DNA of 64,000 nt from Thermococcus sp. MV5. Its GTDB lineage: Archaea; Methanobacteriota_B; Thermococci; Thermococcales; Thermococcaceae. The translations under genes were made by a program, and so were the position numbers. This document shows, in pieces, positions 27,247 through 36,381 of this stretch. Below the pieces are notes generated by a model, which was not told the origin of the DNA, ran no database searches, and saw nothing but the letters and a program-made list of their open reading frames with translations. The stretch's first letter is position 1. Every line of letters begins with the position of its first letter. Location: contig NZ_SNUE01000005.1 of assembly GCF_012027425.1 (NCBI RefSeq), forward strand, positions 186,001 to 250,000, written 5' to 3'.

Positions 27247-28893
27247 TCACATCATACCGGGCATTCCGCCCATTCCGCCACCCATTTCGCCGCCTTTACC
27301 TTCGCCTTTTGAGAGTTTTGCTGCTATGACATCGTCGATTCTGAGGATCATTATTGCAACTTCACTTGCACTCTTTATTGCTTGTCTCTTTACTCTTGCT
27401 GGCTCAATTACTCCTCTTTCGACCATATCTGCTGGCTCGCCACCGAAAACATCGACACCTATCGCTTTTCCTTTGTTCTTGTGCTCGCTTATTGCTTTGA
27501 CGAGAACGTCGATTGTATCAAGTCCAGCGTTCTCTGCAAGGGTCTTTGGAATAATCTTCAATGCCTCTGCAAATGATTCAATGGCAAGTTGTTCCTTTCC
27601 ACCAACTTGTTTGGCAAATTCATCTATCTTAATGCTGAGCTCAAGCTCAGTGGCTCCTCCACCGGGTAAGATTGCACCGTCTTCCATAACATCCTTGACG
27701 ACCTTTATTGCGTCTTCGAGGGCTCTCTCTACTTCGTCAACGACGTGTTCTGTTCCTCCCCTGATGAGGATTGTAACTGCTTTTGGATTCTTGCATCCTT
27801 CAACAAAGACCATGTTTTCTCCAGCAACTTTTCTCTCTTCAACAAGTTCAGCATAACCAAGGTCTTCACTTGTTAAGTCTTTAACGTTTGTGACGATCTT
27901 TGCACCAGTTGCCTTGGCAAGCTTCTCCATATCACTCTTCTTAACCCTTCTAACGGCTAATATACCGGCCTTAGCGAGGTAGTGCTGGGCCAAATCATCA
28001 ATACCCTTTTGGCAGAAGAGAACGTTTGCACCAGTGGCAGCTATCTGCTCTACCATTTCTTGGAGCATCTTTTCCTCTTGCTCAAGGAAAGCATAAAGCT
28101 GATCTGGGCTTGTGATGTTTATTTTTGCATCTGTTTCTGTCTTTTTAACCTCAAAGGCATCGTTTATAAGGGCAATCTTAGCACTTTCTACCTTCTTTGG
28201 CATTCTTGGGTGAACTCTCTCTTTGTCAATAACTACACCTCTGATGAGTTGGGTGTCCTTGACACTTCCACCCTCTTTCTTCTCAAGCTTGATGTTGTCG
28301 ATATCAACAACATATTTGCTGTTAAGTTTTTCAGCAACTTGCTTAACGGCATTAACTGCGAGTTTTGCCAAAAGCTCTTTGTGGCTCTCGGCATTTTTAC
28401 CTGTTACTGATGTTGAAGCTATTTTCGTGAGAGTCTCCTCATTGTCGGGTTCAACACTGATGGCTATTTTGTCAATTATTTCTTGGGCTTTCTCAGCCGC
28501 GAGTGTGTAACCCTTAATGATTATGCTTGGGTGAATATTCTGATCTAAAAGTTCCTCTGCTTTTGCAAGGAGCTCACCGGCAATAACAACAGCTGAAGTT
28601 GTCCCATCTCCAGCTTCCTTGTCTTGAGTCTTTGCAATCTCGATAATCATCTTAGCTGCTGGGTGTTGAACGTCAATCTGCTCCAAAATTGTTGCACCAT
28701 CGTTTGTGATTACTATATCTCCAAGGCTGTCAACAAGCATTTTATCCATACCCTTTGGACCCAAGGTTGTCCTCACGGTTTCTGCTATTACTCTGGCAGC
28801 CAAAATGTTTAATCTCTGGGCATCTCTACCCACATATCTTTGAGTACCCTCTGGAAGAATAACAACGGGTTGTCCTCCTTGTCCTACCATCAT
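27247..28893 (-). CDS. thsB: thermosome (group II chaperonin) subunit
   Basis: An ATP-dependent protein-folding subunit of 548 residues that assembles into double eight-membered rings. The ATPase motif [15 protein letters not shown], the [14 protein letters not shown] block and NDGATIL are intact. The C-terminus ends in the [10 protein letters not shown] tail typical of thermosomes. The start ATG has GGAGGTAATTGAG upstream; a second ATG follows at once. It is monocistronic with its own strong promoter. The choice of alpha or beta name is by tail and resemblance only. Confidence 0.97.
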   Translation of the reverse strand: MMVGQGGQPVVILPEGTQRYVGRDAQRLNILAARVIAETVRTTLGPKGMDKMLVDSLGDIVITNDGATILEQIDVQHPAAKMIIEIAKTQDKEAGDGTTSAVVIAGELLAKAEELLDQNIHPSIIIKGYTLAAEKAQEIIDKIAISVEPDNEETLTKIASTSVTGKNAESHKELLAKLAVNAVKQVAEKLNSKYVVDIDNIKLEKKEGGSVKDTQLIRGVVIDKERVHPRMPKKVESAKIALINDAFEVKKTETDAKINITSPDQLYAFLEQEEKMLQEMVEQIAATGANVLFCQKGIDDLAQHYLAKAGILAVRRVKKSDMEKLAKATGAKIVTNVKDLTSEDLGYAELVEERKVAGENMVFVEGCKNPKAVTILIRGGTEHVVDEVERALEDAIKVVKDVMEDGAILPGGGATELELSIKIDEFAKQVGGKEQLAIESFAEALKIIPKTLAENAGLDTIDVLVKAISEHKNKGKAIGVDVFGGEPADMVERGVIEPARVKRQAIKSASEVAIMILRIDDVIAAKLSKGEGKGGEMGGGMGGMPGMM

Positions 28894-28950
28894 CTCAATT
28901 ACCTCCTTTGTTAAACAAGGGCCTTTCGTTAGGGCTCTATAAAAAGATTT

Positions 28951-28963
28951 CTATTTAAAAGTC
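28951..28963 (-). promoter_or_regulatory. TATA/BRE element of the thermosome gene
   Basis: On the minus strand GACTTTTAAATAG lies about 60 bases upstream of the thermosome ATG, a good archaeal BRE/TATA match that places the transcription start near 28930. A heat-shock operator could overlap, but I do not see a convincing one. Confidence 0.6.
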
Positions 28964-29075
28964 AAGTATTAAATTGATTTGTAGTATATGTGATAAGGAT
29001 TTTAAGTTGTTTTGGACAAAATACAGGAAAAAGGTCCCAAAAGATTCTTAAGTTTAGCTTGTCTTAGCCTCCCTT

Positions 29076-29630
29076 ATGGAGAGTTATAAAACGATCAAAG
29101 GTTTTGGAAAAGTCGAAAAAACCTATATAGACTCCCTTTTTATAGGTTACGCAGTACCGGCAAAAAGCCAAAAAAGAGGCTAAAGAATTCGTTGCAAAGG
29201 TTAAAGAAGCTCATGCTGATGCCACTCATAATGTTTCTGCTTATCGAGTTAGGGAAAGGAATACTCTTATTATTCACTATGATGATGACGGTGAACCAAG
29301 AGGAAGTGCGGGAAGGCCCGTTCTGAAGGTTCTTGAATATAAGGGCTTAGAAAATGTTGTGGTTGTTGTTACAAGGTATTTTGGAGGTACAAAGCTAGGG
29401 TATGGTGGGTTGATAAAGGCCTACAGTGAGACAGCAAGTGAGGCTTTAGAAGAGGCAGGTGTAAGCGAGATCATGAAAAAAGAGCCTATAGAGATTATTT
29501 TTCCCTATAATTTGTATAGTGCAGTTGAAAAAGCAGTTGAGAAGTTTGAAGGAGAAGTTGTTGAGAAAGATTTTGGGTTGATGTGATGTTTGTTGTGGTA
29601 TTCTACCCGAGCGAAAAGAAGGGTTCCTGA
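29076..29630 (+). pseudogene. degenerate IMPACT/YigZ (UPF0029) family gene
   Basis: Translation from ATG 29076 gives MESYKTIKGFGKVEKTYIDS and then hits TAA at 29181, straight after a run of six A (29170-29175). In the next frame the protein continues KEFVAKVKEAHADATHNVSA, DDDGEPRGSAGRPVL and VVVTRYFGGTKLGYGGLIKAY, the hallmark of the IMPACT family. That frame ends at 29584-29586. Restoring one G in the run before TTGATG continues it as DFGVDVMFVVVFYPSEKKGS and then a stop exactly where an IS605-like terminal hairpin begins. There are thus two compensating homopolymer indels plus truncation. The intact protein would be about 200 residues; this one is almost certainly non-functional unless the indels are sequencing errors. 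Confidence 0.85.
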
Positions 29631-29662
29631 CCTCCTCCCCGTCGTGAAGGCGAGGCTTTCAA
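29624..29662 (-). repeat. solo IS200/IS605-type terminal hairpin, copy A
   Basis: Read on the minus strand this is AAAGCCTCGCC..., a short loop, then GACGGGGAGGAGGTCAG. The GCCTCGCC/GGGGAGG arms match two other copies in the window (52121-52154, 63304-63336). This type of GC-rich hairpin is known at the right end of archaeal IS605/TnpB elements. No tnpA or tnpB is adjacent, so it is a remnant or MITE-like end. It closes the truncated IMPACT gene. Confidence 0.65.
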
Positions 29663-29756
29663 AAGAAAGAGGTGATTATAGTGTTTAAAGCTTTGGCATG
29701 AGAATTCAAGGAAACTTTAATACAGCTAAAAACAGAACTCATATGGGGACCTGAAA

Positions 29757-30128
29757 ATGGAAGGCCTTTGGGTTTATCCTATCAAGGATATCGACAAACT
29801 TAAAGAAGTTATAGGAAACGTTTTGGATTATGGGTTATTGGATGTGGAGATTGAGAACAGAGCATCACTTCTTGATGATATGCTTAATCGCAAAGATGAA
29901 AAGCTTAAATATGCTATGAAAAAACTTGGAGAAAATGGTATTGATGAAGCTAGACTAGTACTCAAAGAAGGAAAAGCCATATTAGTGCTAAAAATAGAGA
30001 ATGTCATTTCCATTAGGTTTGTGTTAGAGGATGTTCAGAATATTATTAAAGCGCTTGAGATAAGTGGTGAGGTGCATGAGGCTAATAAAGCAAGGAGCAG
30101 AGGCAAAAATATATCTTGCAAACTTTGA
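29757..30128 (+). CDS. conserved protein with Pcc1-like fold, upstream of bud32
   Basis: A 123-residue protein without a sure family. Its predicted order is strand (LLDVEIEN), helix (ASLLDDMLNRKDEKLKYAMKKL), two strands (EARLVL, KAILVLKIEN) and helix (IRFVLEDVQNIIKALEI). This matches the Pcc1 fold, and the end resembles the Pcc1 C-terminal helix. It overlaps bud32 by 53 bases, an unusually long overlap, so the last 17 residues may be a read-through of an original earlier stop. KEOPS makes t6A37 in tRNA; a Pcc1/Pcc2-like role is inference. The start has GGGGACCTGAAA before ATG. Confidence 0.6.
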   Translation: MEGLWVYPIKDIDKLKEVIGNVLDYGLLDVEIENRASLLDDMLNRKDEKLKYAMKKLGENGIDEARLVLKEGKAILVLKIENVISIRFVLEDVQNIIKALEISGEVHEANKARSRGKNISCKL

Positions 30129-30741
30129 GGAACTTTACTTCCCTTTTGATGAAGAAAAGATTATTATAAAGCACCGTATTCCAAAGCGCTATCGTATAAG
30201 AGAGATAGACGAAAAATTGAGAAAGGAAAGGACAGTTAGAGAAGCTAGGATTCTGCATAGGGCTAAACAGTTTGGAGTTAATGTTCCTTACGTTTATGAG
30301 GTGGATTTGAAGGAAATGAAAATAGTTATGGAGTACATTGAAGGCGAGAGGTTAAAGGAGCTTTTGGAGAAAATTCACATGGAAGAGCGTCTGAAGCTGT
30401 GCAGAGAAATTGGGAGGCAAGTTGGAAAACTTCATGAGGCTGGAATAGTGCATGGAGACCTCACGACTTCCAACATGATCCTCAGAGGTGGTAGGATTTA
30501 CTTCATAGACTTTGGTCTGGCTGAATTTGAGATAAGCCTTGAGGCTCAAGGAGTTGATCTGCATCTTTTAAAGAGAGCGATGGAGAGCACTCATTATAAA
30601 TGGTTTGAGATAGGCTTTAAAAAGGTTTTAAAGGGTTATGAAGAAATTAGAGGCGAGAAAAAGAGGAAAGAAGTTGAAGAGAAGCTCAAAGAGATAGAAA
30701 GTCGTGGAAGATATAGAGAAAGAAGCTGGGTTAATACCTAA
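30076..30741 (+). CDS. bud32: KEOPS kinase/ATPase Bud32
   Basis: A small atypical Ser/Thr kinase (221 residues) of the KEOPS complex that supports t6A37 tRNA modification by Kae1. It has a GAEAKIYL glycine loop, IIKHRIPKRYR with the ATP-contacting Lys, the catalytic VHGDLTTSNM and the metal motif FIDFGLAEF. The C-terminal basic tail RYRERSWV is the usual Bud32 ending. ATG 30076 has GGTGA at the correct distance. No kae1 is fused or adjacent, though many euryarchaea have a fusion. It overlaps the Pcc1-like gene. Confidence 0.96.
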   Translation: MRLIKQGAEAKIYLANFEELYFPFDEEKIIIKHRIPKRYRIREIDEKLRKERTVREARILHRAKQFGVNVPYVYEVDLKEMKIVMEYIEGERLKELLEKIHMEERLKLCREIGRQVGKLHEAGIVHGDLTTSNMILRGGRIYFIDFGLAEFEISLEAQGVDLHLLKRAMESTHYKWFEIGFKKVLKGYEEIRGEKKRKEVEEKLKEIESRGRYRERSWVNT

Positions 30742-30780
30742 ATACAGATAATTTTTAAATTCTCTTTCCTATCTTTAATC

Positions 30781-31413
30781 ATGAAGGAAGAGTATTTTAC
30801 TGAAGACTTCATTTTGAAAGTTAGGGAGAGATATTTTAGGCCAAGAAAGTGGGAGAAGGTTAAATTATTTAAAAAAGTCGCTGTTCTTGCTATTGATCTC
30901 CAAAAGTACTTTTTAGTTCCTAAGAGTCCTGCATATCTTCCTTCTTCACAAGCTTTAATATCTCGATTAGAAGGATTTTACAGAAAGATTAATGCCCTTG
31001 AAGTTCCCATAATTTTTACTCGTCATTTGCATAAAGAGGGGACAATGGTTTGGTGGTGGGGCAATGAGATGCATAGGGAAGATCCATTCAACGAAATTCT
31101 CGAGAATTTCAAACCGTTTGCTGAAATTGTTATTGAAAAAAACACGTATAATGCCTTTTATAAGACGAAACTTGAAGAGCTCTTGAGAAAACTTGGTATT
31201 GAGACTGTGATAATTACCGGTGTCATGACACATCTCTGTTGTGAAACTACTGCCCGAGAGGCTTTTGTGAGGGGTTTTAATGTTATTTTTCCAGTAAATG
31301 GGACAATCACCCAGAATAGGTTTTTCCATGAGGCTACTTTAAGGAACCTTTCCCATGGGTTTGCAGTAACTCCGCTCCTTGAGGAGGTGCTTGGATGGCT
31401 CTCGTTGGAATAA
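30781..31413 (+). CDS. isochorismatase-fold hydrolase (nicotinamidase-like)
   Basis: A cysteine hydrolase of 210 residues. The catalytic Asp is in AVLAIDLQKYF, a Lys is in EKNTYNAFY, and the nucleophile Cys is in GVMTHLCCETTAREAF. Family members include nicotinamidase and isochorismatase; the metal-binding His pattern of nicotinamidase is not clear, so the substrate is unknown. A 35-residue N-terminal extension precedes the first strand. It overlaps the next gene by 19 bases and so belongs to an operon with an FAD protein and a radical-SAM protein. Confidence 0.85.
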   Translation: MKEEYFTEDFILKVRERYFRPRKWEKVKLFKKVAVLAIDLQKYFLVPKSPAYLPSSQALISRLEGFYRKINALEVPIIFTRHLHKEGTMVWWWGNEMHREDPFNEILENFKPFAEIVIEKNTYNAFYKTKLEELLRKLGIETVIITGVMTHLCCETTAREAFVRGFNVIFPVNGTITQNRFFHEATLRNLSHGFAVTPLLEEVLGWLSLE

Positions 31414-32210
31414 TAGGTGCTGGGATTGGAGGAATAGCAACTGCCGTGCAACTGGCCCGTTATAACATTGAAAGCGTAATCTTTGAGCGCAATAGTGTTG
31501 GGGGCCTTATCAGGAACGCTTACTCTGTGGAGAATACCATGTTTTTCCCTGAGGGTATCCGAGGTGAGGAAGTAGTTGAAATTCTAAAGAGGTATGTGAG
31601 GAAATATGGTCTGAAGATTATTTATGAAGAAGTTAAGTATATAGAGAAAGTTGACGGTGTTTTTAGGGTTCAAACCAACACTGGGGACTACAAGTTCAAA
31701 TATCTAGTTGTGGCAACGGGAACAAAGCCAAAAAAACTTCCGTTTGATAGTGTAATATATCACGTGGCGGAAGTTCCGAAAGAGCATTATGAAAGGGTTC
31801 TTATTATAGGTGGAGGAGATGTGGCTTTTGATTATGCTTTAAGCATGAGTGAAGTGGCTGATGAAGTAATAATACTTATGAGGAGCGAACCTAAAGCCCT
31901 ACCCTATCTTCAAAATCTTGTTGCAAAACGAGGGAATATTAAAACCTTCATAGCCCAAGTATTGGAGATCCGAAGGGAAGAAAAACTTTTAGCTAAAACC
32001 AACGTTGGTGATTTTAAAGTGGATTTGGTCTTAGGCGCTATCGGCAGGGTTCCTAATGTTGAACTCATTGAGGGGCTTAATGATGACAATCTATTCCTAG
32101 TTGGTGATGTAAAGAATGGGATTTATCGCCAGAGTGCACTTGCGATTGCTGATGGAATAAAGACTGCTATGATGATTTGGAGGAGGGAGAAATATGGAAG
32201 TATTGAGTGA
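31395..32210 (+). CDS. FAD-dependent NAD(P) oxidoreductase, thioredoxin-reductase-like
   Basis: A two-dinucleotide-domain flavoprotein of 271 residues: FAD site GIIGAGIGGIATAVQ at the N-terminus, NAD(P) site LIIGGGDVAFDYAL near residue 137, an ATG-like switch VVATGTKPKK, and a C-terminal FAD contact LFLVGDVKNG. The redox CxxC of thioredoxin reductase is absent, so the electron acceptor must be something else. ATG 31395 follows GGAGGTGCTTGG. It overlaps both neighbours and may supply electrons to the radical-SAM enzyme downstream; that is inference. Confidence 0.85.
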   Translation: MALVGIIGAGIGGIATAVQLARYNIESVIFERNSVGGLIRNAYSVENTMFFPEGIRGEEVVEILKRYVRKYGLKIIYEEVKYIEKVDGVFRVQTNTGDYKFKYLVVATGTKPKKLPFDSVIYHVAEVPKEHYERVLIIGGGDVAFDYALSMSEVADEVIILMRSEPKALPYLQNLVAKRGNIKTFIAQVLEIRREEKLLAKTNVGDFKVDLVLGAIGRVPNVELIEGLNDDNLFLVGDVKNGIYRQSALAIADGIKTAMMIWRREKYGSIE

Positions 32211-33144
32211 AATTGGAGATCCTAATGTTGCCGTTGTTTACGTTGGGAAGACTTCAAAGGGAAATATAGTGGAATTTGTTGAATCAGTTCCAACTTCCAA
32301 CCCTGCTGAAAAGTGGGTGCTTATAGTCTCATCCCTTAATGGATGTCCAGTTGGTTGCAAGATGTGTGATGCGGGGTTCTTTTATAAGGGTAAGCTTGAT
32401 CTTGATGAGCTCCTTGAGCAAATAGATTATCCAATAGAGAAGCGCTGGGGTGGGAAACCGAAAACGAGAAGATTCAAGGTGCAATTTGCGCGGATGGGTG
32501 AACCAAGCTTTAACATGGCTGTTATTGAGGCATTAAGGTATTTAGGTGAGCATTATGAAAACTTTTATCCATCTATTTCTACTGTGGCTCCAATAGGTAC
32601 AGACAAATTTTTTGACGCTCTACTAGAGCTTAAAAAAGAGCTTTTTAGGAATAACTTCCAGCTACAGTTCTCAATACATTCCACTAACCCAGAGCAGAGG
32701 GATAAAATAATCCCAGTGAGAAAATGGGAGTTTGAAAAGATAGCTGAGTACGGAAAGGCGTTTTATGATGAAGGAGGTAAGAAGATAACACTAAACTTTG
32801 CACTCGCAAGAGAGAATGAGGTAGATGCTGAAATAATTGCAGAATATTTTCCGAAGGAGTATTTCCTCATTAAGATAACACCGCTCAATCCAACAGTCAG
32901 CGTGATAAAAAACTCTCTCACTAATGACGTTGATCTAGAAACTGGTCTTCCGATAAAGCACAAGGAATTCGTAGAAAACATCAGAAAGTTGGGATATGAT
33001 ATCATAATTTCAGTAGGTGATACAAGAGAGAACTTGATAGGCTCGAATTGTGGCCAGTATATTTTGCGCTTCCTCAAAGAAAGACCTGAACTTAAGGAGG
33101 CTTATACTTTTCTAAAAACCTCTAGCTTCAACATTATTCTTTGA
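32194..33144 (+). CDS. radical SAM enzyme, RlmN/Cfr-like
   Basis: A 316-residue radical S-adenosylmethionine protein. The cluster motif is CPVGCKMC (C-x3-C-x2-C). RMGEPSFN corresponds to the GMGEP SAM-binding loop, and near the C-terminus SNCGQY matches the cysteine that becomes methylated in RlmN. The N-terminal RNA-binding domain of bacterial RlmN is reduced. It is thus an archaeal relative of the rRNA/tRNA adenosine C2 methyltransferases, though the target is unknown. It overlaps the FAD gene by 17 bases. Its end overlaps the convergent MutS-like gene by 11 bases. Confidence 0.85.
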   Translation: MEVLSEIGDPNVAVVYVGKTSKGNIVEFVESVPTSNPAEKWVLIVSSLNGCPVGCKMCDAGFFYKGKLDLDELLEQIDYPIEKRWGGKPKTRRFKVQFARMGEPSFNMAVIEALRYLGEHYENFYPSISTVAPIGTDKFFDALLELKKELFRNNFQLQFSIHSTNPEQRDKIIPVRKWEFEKIAEYGKAFYDEGGKKITLNFALARENEVDAEIIAEYFPKEYFLIKITPLNPTVSVIKNSLTNDVDLETGLPIKHKEFVENIRKLGYDIIISVGDTRENLIGSNCGQYILRFLKERPELKEAYTFLKTSSFNIIL

Positions 33145-34831
33145 AAGCTTTTAAAATTCTCCTAAAGATTTCTTTTTCCGATCCTCTTTTAGTATGGTAT
33201 AGTTTTTCCACAATTAATTCTGGCGTGCTCTTTCCTAGGATTCCAAACTTTGGCTGTCTATCTACTATTAAGTTGAGATTTTCATCGAGGCCTTTTGCCT
33301 CTATGCCATCAACACGGGCAAAGGGAAGCATAGATTTCAGATCCTCACCTAGATGGGACACAATCACGATATAAAAACTCTTTTCGTGGCCTATCTTTAA
33401 AAGTTCTCCAATTATTTTTACTGCTGCTCCAGGTTCGGTTATAGCCTCAAATTCATCGATGAGAATAAGTTTTTTACCTTCCCTTATAAGAGAGCGTGCA
33501 AAACTTTTCAAAACTGTTTCAAATGTTCCGGCTCCATATGAGGAACGCTTTCTTCTGAAGAAGAACAGTTCATCTAGTACCTCTATCCAGGCCTTTTCAG
33601 CATTTACAGGAAGGCCCATATGGGTGAGAATAGTCACCTGGGTGATCAGCTCAAGGAGTGAAGTCTTTCCACCACTGTTTGCTCCAGTTAAAATTATAAC
33701 CCTCTCCCCATTAGTGCCATCTAGCTCAATGACGTCTCCAATGATATAGCTTACAGGTTGAGGGTTTTTGATAAACAGATGCTTTCCGTTTATGAATCCA
33801 ATACCCCCTTCGGCTATCGTTGGAAAAGTGAACCCCTGAGTAAACTCTTTAACAGCCCTTAAAAATTCAAGTTCATATGCCTTTTTTAGTTCTTCTCTTA
33901 ATTTTGGTATCAACGGTCTTATTCTCTTCAGAATTTCACGACTTTTGAGATATATTTCAAGCTTTATTTCCTTTTCAAGTTCATGTCTTAGGAGTTCAAT
34001 GGCATCACTAGGAACTTCAACAGGATATAGAGTTTCCCTTGAAAACAGTTCAACATCGATTCCCAGTAACTTATTTAGCTTCTCTTCACTTTTTCTTATT
34101 TCTCTGAGAATATCATCTTCTATCTGGGAAAAGTGGGAGAAGATAGTTTCATAGTTGCCCTCTTTTAACCTTTTCAGGAATTCCAACAACTCTTTTCCGC
34201 TGAGGGTTAGGCTAAATTCTTTTAAACGTTCTTCAATCCGTGTGTTGAGACTATTCTCTTCTTCTCTTATTATCTCATCTAAGTTTATCAAGAGTTCTTT
34301 CTTTTTCATAGTGGGTGTTAATTCTTTTAGTTTTATCAAAATCTCATTTGCAACGCTTTTTTCTCCTAGAAGTGCTTTTATATTAGATAATGCATTTAAA
34401 GTTTCTATGTTTTCCCATAAGGGCAAAATGTAAAGTTCAGGGGCGATTTCACTTATTGAAATCCCAACATCAATTCCATACCCCACAGTACTTAATATCA
34501 AGTCGTAACCACCCTCGGGTTCTAAGGCAACATCACAAATTTCTAAGTTTTTCGCTTTTTCAAATTCTGTTTCATCCACAATTAGAAGTCTATCGTGAAG
34601 ATAATCTTTTTTAAACCGAATAGGCTTTATTCGAGCGAGGAGTTCCTTAAGCTCTGGTTGGATCTTTGAGAGGCTTTCCTTTAAGTAATTTTGGCGCTTT
34701 AAGATTTCTTCTTTGTCATTAGTTGGTGTAAAATCGTCAAGATATGCTAAGCTCTCCTTTAGCTGGATTCTTTTCTTTATCTCCTCTCTAATACTCTTGT
34801 ATATTGATTTGGCTTCGCTGTTAAGTTTCAT
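33134..34831 (-). CDS. MutS-family ATPase (MutS2/MutS5-like)
   Basis: A 565-residue protein with a long helical clamp region (about 180-320) and a C-terminal MutS ATPase. Walker A is TGANSGGKTSLLE, Walker B LILIDEFEA, and a signature GAGTFETVLKSFA with VIVSHL follows. It lacks the mismatch-reading domain I of MutS1 and the Smr nuclease domain of MutS2, so it belongs with the short archaeal MutS5-like proteins for which D-loop/branched DNA binding has been reported in Pyrococcus. It is a single gene, convergent with the radical-SAM gene. Confidence 0.88.
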   Translation of the reverse strand: MKLNSEAKSIYKSIREEIKKRIQLKESLAYLDDFTPTNDKEEILKRQNYLKESLSKIQPELKELLARIKPIRFKKDYLHDRLLIVDETEFEKAKNLEICDVALEPEGGYDLILSTVGYGIDVGISISEIAPELYILPLWENIETLNALSNIKALLGEKSVANEILIKLKELTPTMKKKELLINLDEIIREEENSLNTRIEERLKEFSLTLSGKELLEFLKRLKEGNYETIFSHFSQIEDDILREIRKSEEKLNKLLGIDVELFSRETLYPVEVPSDAIELLRHELEKEIKLEIYLKSREILKRIRPLIPKLREELKKAYELEFLRAVKEFTQGFTFPTIAEGGIGFINGKHLFIKNPQPVSYIIGDVIELDGTNGERVIILTGANSGGKTSLLELITQVTILTHMGLPVNAEKAWIEVLDELFFFRRKRSSYGAGTFETVLKSFARSLIREGKKLILIDEFEAITEPGAAVKIIGELLKIGHEKSFYIVIVSHLGEDLKSMLPFARVDGIEAKGLDENLNLIVDRQPKFGILGKSTPELIVEKLYHTKRGSEKEIFRRILKAFKE

Positions 34832-34897
34832 AGTGTTACAACCCTCTTAGCGGTATAAATACAAAAACCTCTTTCAAACACTCTCTTTGTGTTTGGA

Positions 34898-35359
34898 TCA
34901 TTTCTTGACTTTTTCAATAACTTTAATATTCTCGATTTTTGTGAATGGGTACTGGCCTTTATCATCTTTTTCTACGGCCTTGACCATGTCCCATACAGTA
35001 AGTAAGGCAACGCTAACTCCGGTTAAAGCTTCCATTTCAACACCTGTCTTATAATAGGCCCTCACTTCGCAGGTAGCTTCTATGTAATCCTCTCCGAGCT
35101 CAAAGTTTATGTCAACCCCAGTTAGTGGTATTGGGTGGCATAGTGGTATTAGTTCCCATGTTCTTTTTACAGCCAAGATTCCTGCAATTTGGGCACTTGC
35201 TATAACATTGCCTTTTTTGGTCTTCCCTTCTCGAATAAGTTTTATTGTTTCTGGTTTGAGTTTTATCCTACCTTTGGCAATGGCTTTTCTAAAAACAACA
35301 TCTTTGTGTCCAACTTCTACCATTTTAACACCAGCTTCATCCACGTGAGTGAGTTCCAT
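34898..35359 (-). CDS. moaC: cyclic pyranopterin monophosphate synthase MoaC
   Basis: MoaC forms cPMP in molybdenum/tungsten cofactor synthesis, needed for tungsten aldehyde oxidoreductases of this group. 153 residues with family motifs [37 protein letters not shown] and the catalytic lysines in the last motif region. ATG 35359 follows GGTGGGAAA. It is monocistronic; other moa genes are not in the window. Confidence 0.97.
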   Translation of the reverse strand: MELTHVDEAGVKMVEVGHKDVVFRKAIAKGRIKLKPETIKLIREGKTKKGNVIASAQIAGILAVKRTWELIPLCHPIPLTGVDINFELGEDYIEATCEVRAYYKTGVEMEALTGVSVALLTVWDMVKAVEKDDKGQYPFTKIENIKVIEKVKK

Positions 35360-35448
35360 TTTCCCACCATATTTCTAATGTTCAAGAAAAGTATTTAAGC
35401 TTTGAAGAGAAATATTACTTCGAACTTCGAGGTATGGGGTGATGCCGT

Positions 35449-35778
35449 GTGAATGAAATGATAATTGCTACAACTGAAGAAGTCCCTGGGTATAGGGTTG
35501 TCAAAGTTTTAGGAATTGCTAGAGGGGCAACTGTCAAGGCAAAACACATTGGAAAAGATATTTTGGCAGGATTGAGGAATATTGCTGGTGGAGAAGTAAA
35601 AGAGTACACCGAAATGCTTGCAGAGGCTAGGGAAGTAGCACTTCAAAGAATGATACAACATGCAAAGGAAATGGGTGCAAACGGTATCATTGGAGTGAGG
35701 TTCATGACATCAGCGGTTGCTTCTGGGGCTGCTGAGATATTTGCCTATGGTACTGCTGTTGTCCTTGAAAAAGAGTGA
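35449..35778 (+). CDS. UPF0145/YbjQ family protein
   Basis: A 109-residue homooligomeric family, sometimes called heavy-metal-binding, with no proven function. The family segments are VKVLGIARGATV, EYTEMLAEAREVALQRMIQHAKEMGANGIIGVRF and the C-terminal AEIFAYGTAVVLE. GTG 35449 is six bases after GGTGA; ATG 35458 is an alternative. It stands alone and is convergent with the DUF95 gene, only two bases apart. Confidence 0.9.
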   Translation: MNEMIIATTEEVPGYRVVKVLGIARGATVKAKHIGKDILAGLRNIAGGEVKEYTEMLAEAREVALQRMIQHAKEMGANGIIGVRFMTSAVASGAAEIFAYGTAVVLEKE

Positions 35779-35780
35779 GA

Positions 35781-36353
35781 TCAAATCCTTTCAGCAATTT
35801 TAATTGTTATTGTGCTTTCGATTAGAGCAGCAATGAATATTAAGAGTATTGAGATGCCAACAAGCTTAAAGAATTCTTTGGCGTCCTCTTTACTAATTGT
35901 TTCTTCTTTTTTACCTAAAGCAAAGCGTAGAAGTTCGTAGGGGATTTTAAAGCCAGCAGTTCCAGCGATAATTAAACCAGGGATTTCGAAAATACCGTGG
36001 GGGAGAATTAGAAGCAAGAATGTTCTAAAGCTTCCTAGATATAAATAGGCATGAGCCATGACACCTAAAATTATTCCATTGAAAACTATATTCAGGATAG
36101 TGAGACCTCCCAATGTTAGAACACCTCCAAAAGATAGAAGTATGATCACCTTAACATTATTGATGAAGATAGTATGAGGGGAAATCACTGGAAACACGCT
36201 TTTGAACTCATATTTTGAGGGAAGTCGATAATTTGTGTTCATTTGAAGGGTATTGTAATGTTCCAAGAAATTAAAGTTTAATCCAATAATAATGCCTAAA
36301 CAGAATAATAAAAACGAAAAGATTGTAAGCCATCGTAGTGATTTGTTTATCAA
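35781..36353 (-). CDS. DUF95/SpoIIM membrane protein of a circular-bacteriocin-like cluster
   Basis: A polytopic membrane protein with about five helices (residues about 8-27, 70-115, 120-150, 165-185). The family signature LPHGIFEIPGLIIAGTAGFKI is present. DUF95 proteins are regular members of circular bacteriocin clusters, where they are needed for secretion or immunity, though they also occur elsewhere. I start at TTG 36353 because GGGAGG stands eight bases upstream; the longer GTG 36410 reading would overlap the upstream gene and has no ribosome site. It is third in a minus-strand operon behind a two-helix protein and a small hydrophobic peptide. Confidence 0.82.
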   Translation of the reverse strand: MINKSLRWLTIFSFLLFCLGIIIGLNFNFLEHYNTLQMNTNYRLPSKYEFKSVFPVISPHTIFINNVKVIILLSFGGVLTLGGLTILNIVFNGIILGVMAHAYLYLGSFRTFLLLILPHGIFEIPGLIIAGTAGFKIPYELLRFALGKKEETISKEDAKEFFKLVGISILLIFIAALIESTITIKIAERI

Positions 36354-36381
36354 TTTGGTTTCCTCCCAGGAACTATAAGGC

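Noticed and set aside
29757-30128. Assignment of this gene as Cgi121
   Set aside because: The Cgi121 motifs (a conserved E-x-L-L-Y-L-G-R type segment) are not present; only a Pcc1-like fold is suggested.
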